A stretch of DNA of 64,000 bases from Caulobacter sp. BP25 (GTDB lineage Bacteria > Pseudomonadota > Alphaproteobacteria > Caulobacterales > Caulobacteraceae). The stretch covers positions 1-64,000 of the forward strand of contig NZ_PEGH01000003.1 of assembly GCF_002737755.1 (NCBI RefSeq), in the 5' to 3' direction. The notes under the pieces were generated by a model. It saw nothing but the letters and a program-made list of their open reading frames with translations. It was not told the DNA's origin and did not search any database. The first letter of the stretch is position 1, and every line of letters begins with the position of its first letter. This document shows, in pieces, positions 1 to 7,952 of the stretch. Made by a program: the position numbers and the translations under genes.

Positions 1-2076
1 CCTTGTCGGCCAGCATCACGCCTTGACCTGCTCGGCGATGTCGCACGCGAGCGGCGTCCGGCCCCATGACCCGGAAGGCGACCGGGAAGGGCGAGGGCGG
101 ACCGAAGACGATCTGAGTGGCGCGCAGCTTCGCGCCCGGAACCGCGCCGTTCGCCGCGAACTGGCGGAAACGCTTCTTCAGCGCGTCGCGCGCCTTCTCG
201 TTGGGCGTCAGCACGACGATCTTGGCGAAGGACGGGTCGGGCAACTCGGGCGAGATGGCCAGGAAGAAGCGCGGCGCGCCCTGGCCGATGTAGCTCGTAT
301 AGATCTTGGCCTCTGGCTGCTTGGCCAGCCAAGCCTCGACCTTGGCCACGGCTTGGCTGGTCGAGCCGATGCTCTGGCCCTCCGGCATCTGAACCTCGAT
401 CAGAACCTCCGGGCGATCCGAGCCGGGGAAGAACTGCTGCTTGACCCCGCCCATCATCAGCACGGCCAAGACCATGGCCCCGCCGACGCCTGCCGCGACC
501 TTGAAGCGGTTGACCACTGTCCAGGTGACCAGGGCGCGCAGCTTGCGATAGCGCGGCGTGTCGTAGATCGCCGCGTGGCCGCCCTCGATCGGCTTGATTT
601 TGGGGATCATCAGCACGCCAAGATAGGGCGTGAAAATCACCGCCACGAACCACGAGGTGATCAGGGCGAAGGCGACGACCCAGAAGATGTTGCCCGCGTA
701 TTCGCCGGCGGAGGACTGCGCGAAGCCCACCGGCATCAGGCCGATGATGGTGACCAGGGTGCCGGCCAGCATCGGCGCGGCCGTGTGGCCCCAGGCGTAG
801 GTCGCCGCCGAGATCCGGTCCTTGCCTTCCTCCATCTTCACGACGATCGTCTCGATGATGATGATGGCGTCGTCGACTAGGAGACCCAGGGACAGGATCA
901 GCGCGCCCAGGGTGATGCGGTCGAAGTCTCGGCCAGTGACCAGCATGATCACGAAGACGCCGGCGAGGGTCAGCGGCACGGCCATGGCCACGACCACGCC
1001 CACGCGGAAACCCAGGCTGATCAGGCTGACCACGATGACCACGGCCAGGGCCACGAAGAACTTCAGCATGAACTCGCTGTAGGCCTCGTGGATGTTCACC
1101 GCCTGGTCGGTGATCTTCGAAAAGCTCATGCCCAGCGGCATCTCGCCCTGGATCGCCTTGGCTTCATTCTCGAGGTTTTGCCCAGCTCCAGACCGTTGAA
1201 CCGATCCTTCATCACCACGCCCAGCACGATGGCCGGCTCGCCGCCATTGCGGATCAGGAAGGTGGCTGGGTCCTCGTAGCCGCGCTTGACGTCGGCGATG
1301 TCGCCGAGCTTGAGCGTACGGCCGCCGACCACGATCGGCGTTTCCTTGATGGTCTCCAGGCTGTCGATGGCGCCGTCGAGGCGGATTTGCACCTGCGGGC
1401 CTTGTGTCTCGATCGCGCCTGCGGGGGTGACCAGGTTGCGGTCATTCAGGGCGGCGAAGAGATCGCGGGGACTAACGCCCAGGGTCGCCAGGCGCGCCTG
1501 GCTGAACTCGACGAAGATCTTCTGCGGCTGCTCGCCGATGATCTGCACCTTCTTGACGCCGGGCACATGCAGAAGGCGCTGGCGCAGGGTCTCGGCCTGG
1601 CGGACCAGCAGGCGTTGGGGCTCGCCCTTGGCCTTCAGCGCATAGAGCGCGAAGGTCACGTCGCCGTACTCGTCATTGACGAACGGCCCCAGCACGCCAC
1701 GCGGCAGGTTGGGCGCCTCGTCGGCCATCTTCTTGCGGGTCTGGTAGAACTGCTCCTGCAGCTCCTTGGCAGGGATCTGATCCTTCAAGGTTAGGGTGGT
1801 GAAGGCCAGCCCCGGGCGCGTGAAGGTCTCGGAGCGGTCGTACCACTTCAGCTCCTGCATCCGCTTTTCCAGCGGCTCGGCGACCTGGTCCTGCATCTCC
1901 TGGGCCGTCGCGCCGGGCCAGGCGCTGACGATGGTCATCACCTTGATCGAGAAGCTGGGGTCCTCGGCGCGGCCCAGCTTCATGAAGGCGAAGGCGCCGG
2001 CGAAGGTGATGGCGATGATCAGGAAGAGGGTGATCGACCGCTCGCGGACCGCCAGGGCGGAAAGATTGAAGTTCAT
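1..2076 (-). pseudogene. RND efflux permease (AcrB/MexB-like), frame disrupted, 3' end outside window
   Basis: This is the inner-membrane proton-driven RND pump subunit that works with the adaptor and outer-membrane factor next to it. The N-terminus (from ATG at 2076) shows the first membrane helix (ITLFLIIAITFAGAFAF) and then the periplasmic porter domain. After the residues LELGK the frame breaks near 1174-1175: a third C seems missing from a C run on the coding strand. In the shifted frame the homology continues (LGMSFSKITDQAVNIHEAY, then membrane helices and LSLGLLVDDAIIIIE) down to base 1. A second short region (about 25-45) reads in another frame for about eight residues, as if two indels compensate. 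The start overlaps the adaptor stop (ATGA). It may be a real pseudogene or sequencing error; I favour error because the codons on both sides look normal. Confidence 0.85.
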
Positions 2077-3161
2077 CGCGCCGCTCCGGTCTGGACGCGG
2101 ACCTTTTGACCCTGGTGCAGCAGATGGGCGCCCAGGGCGACGAACTGTTCGTCGCCACGAAGGCCCTCGGTGATCGTCACCGTCTCGGCGCTGACGCCGG
2201 CCAAGCGTACGGGGCGCCATTCAACGGTCGAGGCGCTGGGCTTGATCACCCAGACGCCCGGCCCCTTGCCTGCGTCGTAGAGCGCGCCGATCGGCGCTTC
2301 GACACCCTTGACCGAGCCGCTGGGTTGGGTGGGCAGGGCCACGATCATCGTCGAGCCCAGCGGCGCCTGCGCGGCCGGGCCGCTGAGGACATACTTGGCC
2401 TCGAACGTACGCGTACGCGGATCGGCCGCGTCGGAGAGCTGACGCAGCCGGGCCTGACCGACAGCGCCGCCATCAAAGCTGAAGGCCCGCGCCTGTGAAC
2501 CCACCGCCGGGCGGACCGTCTCGGGCAGGGTGATGGTGGCCTCGCGGGGACCGGCATGCGCCAGGCGAACCACGGGCTGGCCGGCGGCCACGACCTGGCC
2601 GGGCTCGGCGAGGGTTTCGACCACCACGCCGTCGGCGTCGGCGGTCAGCACGGCGTAGCCGGCGGTGTTGCGGGTCACGCGCGCCTGGGCCTCGGCGGCG
2701 TCGAGCTGGGCCTTGGCGGCGTCGGCCGCGGCCTTTGCCTGGTCGTAGGTGATGGCGGAAACCGCTCCCGCCGCGACGAGGCCGCGCAGGCGACGCTCGT
2801 CGGACGCCGTCTGCAGGGCCCGCGCCCGCGCGGCTTCGACCTGCTGGTTCTGGGCCGAGACGGCCAGGGCGTAGTCGGTGGCGTCGATCCGCATCAACGG
2901 TTGGCCGCGCCGAACCGTCTGTCCGGCGTCGACCAGGCGTTCCACCACCTTGCCGCCGACCCGGAAGCCCAGGTCGCTCTGGACGCGCGCTGTGACCACG
3001 CCGCTGAACCGCCGCTCGCCTTGGGCCGCCGCGCCCGCCGTGGTCACACGGACAATGGGGGGTGTGGTGCGCGGGTCGTCCGCGCCAGCTTTACCGCCAC
3101 AGGCGGCCAGGGGCGCCAGACCGCCCATGAGCAGGGCGAGGGCTAGGGTTCGAGACGACAT
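2073..3161 (-). CDS. RND efflux periplasmic adaptor (membrane fusion protein), lipoprotein
   Basis: A 362-residue HlyD/AcrA-family adaptor that links the RND permease to the outer-membrane factor in the periplasm. It begins with a lipoprotein signal peptide with the lipobox LAAC (Cys at about residue 21), so it should be anchored in the inner membrane. Next come the biotinyl-lipoyl half motif (RVQSDLGFRVGGKVVERLVDAGQ), an Ala/Gln-rich alpha-helical hairpin (about 90-160), the second lipoyl half (ADADGVVVETLAEPGQVV) and a beta-barrel region. Its stop overlaps the permease start by four bases, so the two are translationally coupled. A TetR operator-like palindrome lies about 45 bases upstream of its start. 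Confidence 0.93.
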   Translation of the reverse strand: MSSRTLALALLMGGLAPLAACGGKAGADDPRTTPPIVRVTTAGAAAQGERRFSGVVTARVQSDLGFRVGGKVVERLVDAGQTVRRGQPLMRIDATDYALAVSAQNQQVEAARARALQTASDERRLRGLVAAGAVSAITYDQAKAAADAAKAQLDAAEAQARVTRNTAGYAVLTADADGVVVETLAEPGQVVAAGQPVVRLAHAGPREATITLPETVRPAVGSQARAFSFDGGAVGQARLRQLSDAADPRTRTFEAKYVLSGPAAQAPLGSTMIVALPTQPSGSVKGVEAPIGALYDAGKGPGVWVIKPSASTVEWRPVRLAGVSAETVTITEGLRGDEQFVALGAHLLHQGQKVRVQTGAAR

Positions 3162-3205
3162 GGCTTAAGAGTCCTGCCTGAACGGAAGGCGCTTAAGCTG
3201 ATGCT

Positions 3206-3233
3206 TTGTGACCAATATGTCAACTGGTCACAA
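3206..3233. promoter_or_regulatory. TetR-type operator upstream of the efflux adaptor gene
   Basis: A perfect 8-base inverted repeat, TTGTGACC (3206-3213) and GGTCACAA (3226-3233), in the 100-base gap between the TetR gene end and the adaptor start. The core is GTGAC-N14-GTCAC, the same core and spacing as the site at 3928-3951, so one repressor probably binds both. Confidence 0.7.
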
Positions 3234-3263
3234 TATCGGGGTCGTTATGTCACAGCGATGAAG

Positions 3264-3887
3264 CTACGGCGCGAGGCTGCGCAGCACCAGGTTGATCACC
3301 TTGGCGGGATCCTCGGGTAGGTCCTTCAGGTTATGCTTCAGCATCAGAGGGTTCATGAAGCTCTGCATGGCCAGCAGGATCGCCTCGCAGGTCTCGTCGA
3401 TCGGCGTCTTGCGCTCGAACTCGCCAGATTCCCGTCCCGCCAGGATGATCGCCTTCAGCGTTTCCTCGGCGCGTTCCATGTAGGCGATCACCGAGGGCCA
3501 CCGCTCTTCAGCGGCATGGGCGGCGATGTCGTAGAGCATCTTGTCTTCGAAGAAGAGCTCGGCGCTCGCTGCGATTACTCCATTGAAAAATCTGCGTAAC
3601 TTGTCCGACTCCGACTTGCCTTCCGCGATGCTGGCCTTACCGCTGGCGAAAACCTGCTCGAGGGTTTGGGCGCAGATCGCCTGGCCGATCGCCTGCTTGG
3701 AATCGAAGAACTTGTAGATGTAGGCCTTGGAGAAGCCGATGGCCTTGGCCAGGTCCGCGACCGTGGTCTTGCCGTAGCCAAAGCGACTGAAATGCGCTCG
3801 CGCCGCTTCGACGATCTGATCGCGCACGCCGTGTTCGGTAGGGCCGCGCCGGCCTGCCATCGGAGAAGAAGAGTCGATCGTGCTCAT
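3264..3887 (-). CDS. TetR/AcrR family transcriptional repressor of the efflux system
   Basis: A 207-residue TetR-family regulator. The helix-turn-helix is plain (TTVADLAKAIGFSKAYIYKFF, about residues 35-55), followed by an all-helical ligand-binding domain with an AefR/TetR-C-like sequence. I take the ATG at 3887 as start. The frame is open further upstream to a TTG at 3923, but that would add residues of no known type and reach into the operator. The gene lies between the adaptor/permease genes and the divergent outer-membrane factor, with matching operator palindromes in front of both flanking transcription units. It therefore most likely represses the whole pump and itself, released by a pump substrate. 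Confidence 0.9.
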   Translation of the reverse strand: MSTIDSSSPMAGRRGPTEHGVRDQIVEAARAHFSRFGYGKTTVADLAKAIGFSKAYIYKFFDSKQAIGQAICAQTLEQVFASGKASIAEGKSESDKLRRFFNGVIAASAELFFEDKMLYDIAAHAAEERWPSVIAYMERAEETLKAIILAGRESGEFERKTPIDETCEAILLAMQSFMNPLMLKHNLKDLPEDPAKVINLVLRSLAP

Positions 3888-3927
3888 ACCAGGGACGCTA
3901 GCACCCGTTATCGAGATTGACAAACTA

Positions 3928-3951
3928 GTGACGATATTGGCATATGGTCAC
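3928..3951. promoter_or_regulatory. TetR-type operator between the repressor and outer-membrane factor genes
   Basis: GTGAC (3928-3932), 14 bases, then GTCAC (3947-3951): the same core and spacing as at 3208-3231. It sits between the divergent TetR and outer-membrane factor starts and would block both promoters when bound. Confidence 0.7.
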
Positions 3952-3979
3952 AACCTTGTTTGAGCTCAGCGGGAGTCCC

Positions 3980-5416
3980 ATGCGCTCTGTCCGTTTTCCC
4001 GCCTTGCTGGCCGCCGCCGGTGTCACGCTCCTCTCGGGCTGCGCCGTCGGTCCGGACTATGTCGCGCCCCCCGCGCCCAAGGCGGGCGCCTTCATGGGGC
4101 GACCGGCGGTCGCCGCGCGGATCGCCGCCCCAGCGCCGGCCGAGGCCTGGTGGCGGGGCTTCAATGATCCGGTTCTCGACCGCTTGGTTGATCGAGCTCT
4201 GGCCCAGAACCTCGACTTGGCTCAGGCGACGGCTCGCGTGACGCAGGCCCGGGCTGGTCTTGGCGCAGCCACGGCGGCGCTCTTGCCGTCGGCGTCGATC
4301 CAGGGGCAGGCCGGCGCGGTTCACGCCTCCACCCAGACGCCGACTGGTCGTCTGCTGGCCGCCACGCCCGGCTTTGACCGGGATGGGTCCACCTACGAGG
4401 GCAATCTGGTCGCGGGATGGGAACTCGACGTCTTTGGCGGAACCCGTCGTGATCGCGAGGCGGCTCTGGCCCGTTACGAAGCGGCCAAGGCCGGCGTGGC
4501 GGTAGCCCGGCTCGCCGTGGCCGCTCAGACGGCCGACACCTATCTGCTTGTGAGAGGCCTCCAGGAGCGGCTGGCCATCGCGCGCCGCCAGGTCGAGACC
4601 CAGTCCAAGCTCGTCGACACAGTGCGTCTACAGTACGAGCGCGGCGCCGCAGCGGACCTGCAGCTGCAACAGGCGCAAGGCGCCCTGGCCCAGACCCTCG
4701 CCAGCATTCCCGTGCTTGAGGAAGGCCTGGAGGCGGCGCTCAACGCCATGGATGTCATCCAGGGCGCTCAGCCCGGGACCTATCGCGCGGAACTGACTCC
4801 ACCCGCCGCGATCCCCGCCGCGCCCGGTCTCGCGGACGCCGGCGGACCCGCCGAGCTTCTGCGTCGCCGCCCTGACCTGATCGTCGCCGAGCAGCGCCTG
4901 CGCGCCAGCAACGCCGAGGTTGGATGGGCGCTCTCGCAATACTTTCCCAAGCTCTCGCTGAGCGGACTGGTCGGGACCGCGACGACCAGTCGCGGCACGC
5001 TGTTCGAGGGGCCGGCGACCCAGGCGCAGGGCGTGCTGGGGCTGCGCTGGCGGCTGTTCGATTTCGGTCGTGTCAACGCAGAGGTCAAGGCGGCGAAAGG
5101 GCGTAAGGCCGAAGCTCTGGCGGCCTATCAGCAAGCCGTGCTGCGGGCGAGCGAGGACGTGGAGAACGCCTTTGTCAGTCTCGTCAAGCGCGAGGGCCAG
5201 GAGCGCGCGCTCGCGGCGGGTGAAACTTCCCTCGCCAAGGCCAGGATGTCCTCTCAGCTCGCTTACGAGGCCGGGGCGGTCAGTCTGGTCGAGGTGCTCG
5301 ACGCAGACGCGCGGCTCTTGGCCGTGCGTGACGCCAGGGCTCAAGCTAGGACGGAATCCGCGCGCGCGGCGATCCGATCCTTCCAGGCGCTCGGCGGCGG
5401 ATGGACGGCGTCCTGA
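3980..5416 (+). CDS. Outer-membrane efflux factor, NodT family lipoprotein
   Basis: A 478-residue TolC/OprM-type channel, the outer-membrane part of the tripartite pump. The start at 3980 is preferred over the in-frame ATG at 3944. It follows a purine-rich GCGGGAG and gives a clean lipoprotein signal peptide ending LLSGC (Cys about residue 21), then the family hallmark GCAVGPDYVAPP. Two tandem OEP repeats follow, with the typical RRPDLIVAEQRLRASNAEVG and YFPKLSLSG motifs at the start of the second repeat. It is transcribed away from the repressor and carries a copy of the shared operator in its promoter region. Confidence 0.93.
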   Translation: MRSVRFPALLAAAGVTLLSGCAVGPDYVAPPAPKAGAFMGRPAVAARIAAPAPAEAWWRGFNDPVLDRLVDRALAQNLDLAQATARVTQARAGLGAATAALLPSASIQGQAGAVHASTQTPTGRLLAATPGFDRDGSTYEGNLVAGWELDVFGGTRRDREAALARYEAAKAGVAVARLAVAAQTADTYLLVRGLQERLAIARRQVETQSKLVDTVRLQYERGAAADLQLQQAQGALAQTLASIPVLEEGLEAALNAMDVIQGAQPGTYRAELTPPAAIPAAPGLADAGGPAELLRRRPDLIVAEQRLRASNAEVGWALSQYFPKLSLSGLVGTATTSRGTLFEGPATQAQGVLGLRWRLFDFGRVNAEVKAAKGRKAEALAAYQQAVLRASEDVENAFVSLVKREGQERALAAGETSLAKARMSSQLAYEAGAVSLVEVLDADARLLAVRDARAQARTESARAAIRSFQALGGGWTAS

Positions 5417-5615
5417 AGCGCTTTGGCGCCCGGTGCTGATCCGATGCTGGCCGGGCGATCGCCCTCACGGCGCGCCTGCCGATGGAGCAAGCGCGCCGAC
5501 TACCCTTTTCGACTTCGCGGACTCCGGCGTTCGGCGTCTTTCCCCGCCAACCTGAGGAACGCCCAGGCCGTCGCGGGTCTGATCGCCCATCAAGATCGCC
5601 AATGAAGGAAGAGAT

Positions 5616-6422
5616 ATGTCTGATCCGAAAGTTGTCCTCGTCACGGGAGTGTCGTCCGGCATAGGGCGCGCCGCCGCCATCCGGTTCGCCAAGTCCGGGT
5701 GTCGTGTCTACGGGACCGTCCGCAACACGGCGAAGGCCGATGGCGTCCCCGGTGTTACGCTCATCGAGATGGATATTCGTGACGAGGCGTCAATCGAGCG
5801 TGGCGTTCGGACGATCATCGCCCAGGACAAGCGCATCGACGTTTTGGTCAACAGCGCAGGCGTGACCCTGCTTGGCGCGACGGAAGAGACTTCGATCGCC
5901 GAGGCTCAAACGCTATTCGACACCAACCTTTTTGGCCTTCTGCGTACGATCAAGGCCGTGTTGCCGTACATGCGCGCCCAGCGCTCGGGTCGCATCGTCA
6001 ATGTCAGCTCGGTTCTGGGGTTCCTGCCCGCGCCCTACATGGCGCTCTACGCGGCCTCCAAACATGCCGTCGAAGGCCTGTCCGAGACGCTGGATCATGA
6101 GGTGCGCCAGTTCGGTGTTCGGGTTTCGCTGGTCGAACCGTCCTTCACCAAGACCAACCTGGATTTGAACGCGCCACAGACCGGGTCCAACATCTCCGGC
6201 TACAACCAAGAGCGCGGCCTCGTATGGGCGGCGATCCAGAAGAACGTTCAGAACGCGCCAAGTCCCGATGGAGTCGCCGCGACGATTGTCGACGCCGCCC
6301 TGGGAGGGTGGAAGATGCGCCATACGCCCAAGGGGGAGGCCTCCTTGCTGGCCAAGTTGCGCCGCTTCATGCCGGCCGCCCCGGTGGAGAAGGGAATCCG
6401 CAAAACATTCGGCCTCGGCTAA
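5616..6422 (+). CDS. SDR family NAD(P)-dependent oxidoreductase
   Basis: A 268-residue classical short-chain dehydrogenase/reductase. The Rossmann cofactor motif TGVSSGIG is at residues 10-17, an NSAG replaces the usual NNAG, and the active site has the Ser in NVSSVLG and the YAASK Tyr/Lys pair. The Arg in the second strand region (YGTVRN) suggests NADPH preference. The substrate cannot be told from sequence. A GGAAGAG ribosome site precedes the ATG. It stands alone: 200 bases without a gene separate it from the efflux factor, and it converges with the dctD-like gene. Confidence 0.9.
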   Translation: MSDPKVVLVTGVSSGIGRAAAIRFAKSGCRVYGTVRNTAKADGVPGVTLIEMDIRDEASIERGVRTIIAQDKRIDVLVNSAGVTLLGATEETSIAEAQTLFDTNLFGLLRTIKAVLPYMRAQRSGRIVNVSSVLGFLPAPYMALYAASKHAVEGLSETLDHEVRQFGVRVSLVEPSFTKTNLDLNAPQTGSNISGYNQERGLVWAAIQKNVQNAPSPDGVAATIVDAALGGWKMRHTPKGEASLLAKLRRFMPAAPVEKGIRKTFGLG

Positions 6423-6496
6423 ATCTTGCCCTTGCAGGCCTATCTGCGGCCATCGCCCGTGAGGCCGATTGCAGGTTCGGCTCGGAGATGCGTCTT

Positions 6497-6529
6497 GGTC
6501 TCGTCGGCATCCCGAATGACGACGAGACC
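6497..6529. terminator. Hairpin between convergent SDR and dctD-like genes
   Basis: A perfect 10-base inverted repeat, GGTCTCGTCG (6497-6506) and CGACGAGACC (6520-6529), with a 13-base loop, in the 170-base gap between two converging genes. No T run follows on either strand, so it may be a weak bidirectional terminator or an mRNA 3' end stabiliser. Confidence 0.45.
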
Positions 6530-6593
6530 GGTCTCTTAGCTGACGGCGATGGTCTAGGGGCGGGGCTCCGACACTTTGCGCTGCTCATCGGCG

Positions 6594-7952
6594 CTAAGTC
6601 TGCGAACTGTGCTTGGGCGGCCGATAGCTGGCGATATGGATGCCATGGCGGCGTAGCTTGTCATAGAAGGTCTTGCGCGGCGTTTGGAGCGCGGCCATGA
6701 CCTTTCGCGCATCACCCCCGCAGGCGGCCAAGGTCTCGCGAATGACCGTCGCCTCGTAACGGCCAACGCGTTCGGTCAGACTCTCGCCGCCGTCTGGCGC
6801 GGCGCCGTCCTCGGCGTGCGGGGGCGAGGCCAGCCCCAGAGCCACACGCTCGGCATAGTGCGCCAGTTCTCGCACGTTGCCCGGCCAGTCGTGGCCCAGA
6901 AGATGGCTGCGCACGGTCGCCGTCAGACGTGGCGCAGGACGTCTCAATCTCGCCGCAGCGTCGGCCAGGAATGCGCCAAACAGCAAGGGCGCGTCCTCGC
7001 GGCGCTCGCGCAGCGGCGGCACAACCAGAGTGACGACGTTCAGGCGATAATAGAGATCGGCCCTAAAGCCGCCGTCGCGTACCGCCTCGGCCAGGTCGAC
7101 CTTGCTGGCCGCGATAATGCGAAGGTCCAGATGGCGCGGCTCGGCCGCGCCGACGGGCCAGATCTCGCGTTCCTCGACCACGCGCAATAACTTGGCCTGC
7201 ATTGTCGGCGACAGCCCCTCGATTTCGTCGAGGAACAGCACGCCGCGGTCGGCGCGTTCGATGCGGCCGATTTGCGGACGGACCCCGCCGGCGGCCGCGA
7301 CCGCGCCGAAGAGCTCCGTCTCGAACACCGTCTCGGGCAGAGCCGCGCAGTTGACCGTGATCATCGGCCGCGCGCGGCGCGTTCCACCGCGATGCAGAGA
7401 CTGGGCCACCAGATTCTTGCCGACGCCGGTCTCACCCTGGATCAGGACATCGACCTCGGCGTCGGCCAACTGCGCAATGGTGGCGCGCAAGCGTCGAATG
7501 ACCGGCGTGTCGCCGAGCAGGAGCGATCCGCCCGTGGTCTGGGCCGCCGCTTCGAGTCGGCGGTTGTCCAGCACCAGCGCGCGCTTCTCCAGGGCGCGCG
7601 ACAACGCCACGCTCAGCCGCTCCATCGGAAAGGGTTTGGAGACGAAGTCGTAAACGCCATCCTGCAGAGCGGCGACGGCCATGGCTACGTCGCCATGGCC
7701 CGTGATCAGCAGCACGGGAATGTCCGGGTCGATCGTCTGGACGCGCTGAAACAGCGCCAGACCATCCATGCCCGGCATGCGTACGTCCGACACCACCACG
7801 CCCTCGAAGTCGCGTGTGAGCGCCTTGAGCGCCGCCGGGGCATTGTCGAACGCGGCGACGTCAAAGCCGCGCAGCGCCAGGCCCTGAGTGACGGCGTTCC
7901 GCAAAGCTTCATCATCATCGACGAGCAGAACCTTGACGCCCGGCTTGCTCAT
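6594..7952 (-). CDS. dctD: DctD-like AAA+ response regulator with altered GAFTGA loop
   Basis: A 452-residue NtrC-class response regulator: receiver domain (about 1-125, phospho-acceptor Asp in SDVRMPG), AAA+ domain (about 145-375) with Walker A GETGVGKN, Walker B VLFLDEI and arginine fingers in LNVVTLVVPPLRER, then a Fis-type helix-turn-helix (about 415-440). Oddly, the sigma-54 contact loop is altered: after ETELFG the sequence runs AVAAAGGVRPQIGR, so GAFTGA is replaced by GAVAAA and the segment is shorter. It overlaps the DctB-like kinase by four bases and lies divergent from dctA, so it should control C4-dicarboxylate uptake. Without GAFTGA it may act with sigma-70 polymerase, as known for a few enhancer-binding relatives. 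Confidence 0.88.
   Translation of the reverse strand: MSKPGVKVLLVDDDEALRNAVTQGLALRGFDVAAFDNAPAALKALTRDFEGVVVSDVRMPGMDGLALFQRVQTIDPDIPVLLITGHGDVAMAVAALQDGVYDFVSKPFPMERLSVALSRALEKRALVLDNRRLEAAAQTTGGSLLLGDTPVIRRLRATIAQLADAEVDVLIQGETGVGKNLVAQSLHRGGTRRARPMITVNCAALPETVFETELFGAVAAAGGVRPQIGRIERADRGVLFLDEIEGLSPTMQAKLLRVVEEREIWPVGAAEPRHLDLRIIAASKVDLAEAVRDGGFRADLYYRLNVVTLVVPPLRERREDAPLLFGAFLADAAARLRRPAPRLTATVRSHLLGHDWPGNVRELAHYAERVALGLASPPHAEDGAAPDGGESLTERVGRYEATVIRETLAACGGDARKVMAALQTPRKTFYDKLRRHGIHIASYRPPKHSSQT

Noticed and set aside
23..1082. Plus-strand open frames over the RND gene
   Set aside because: They are shadows of the minus-strand permease, which has clear RND sequence.
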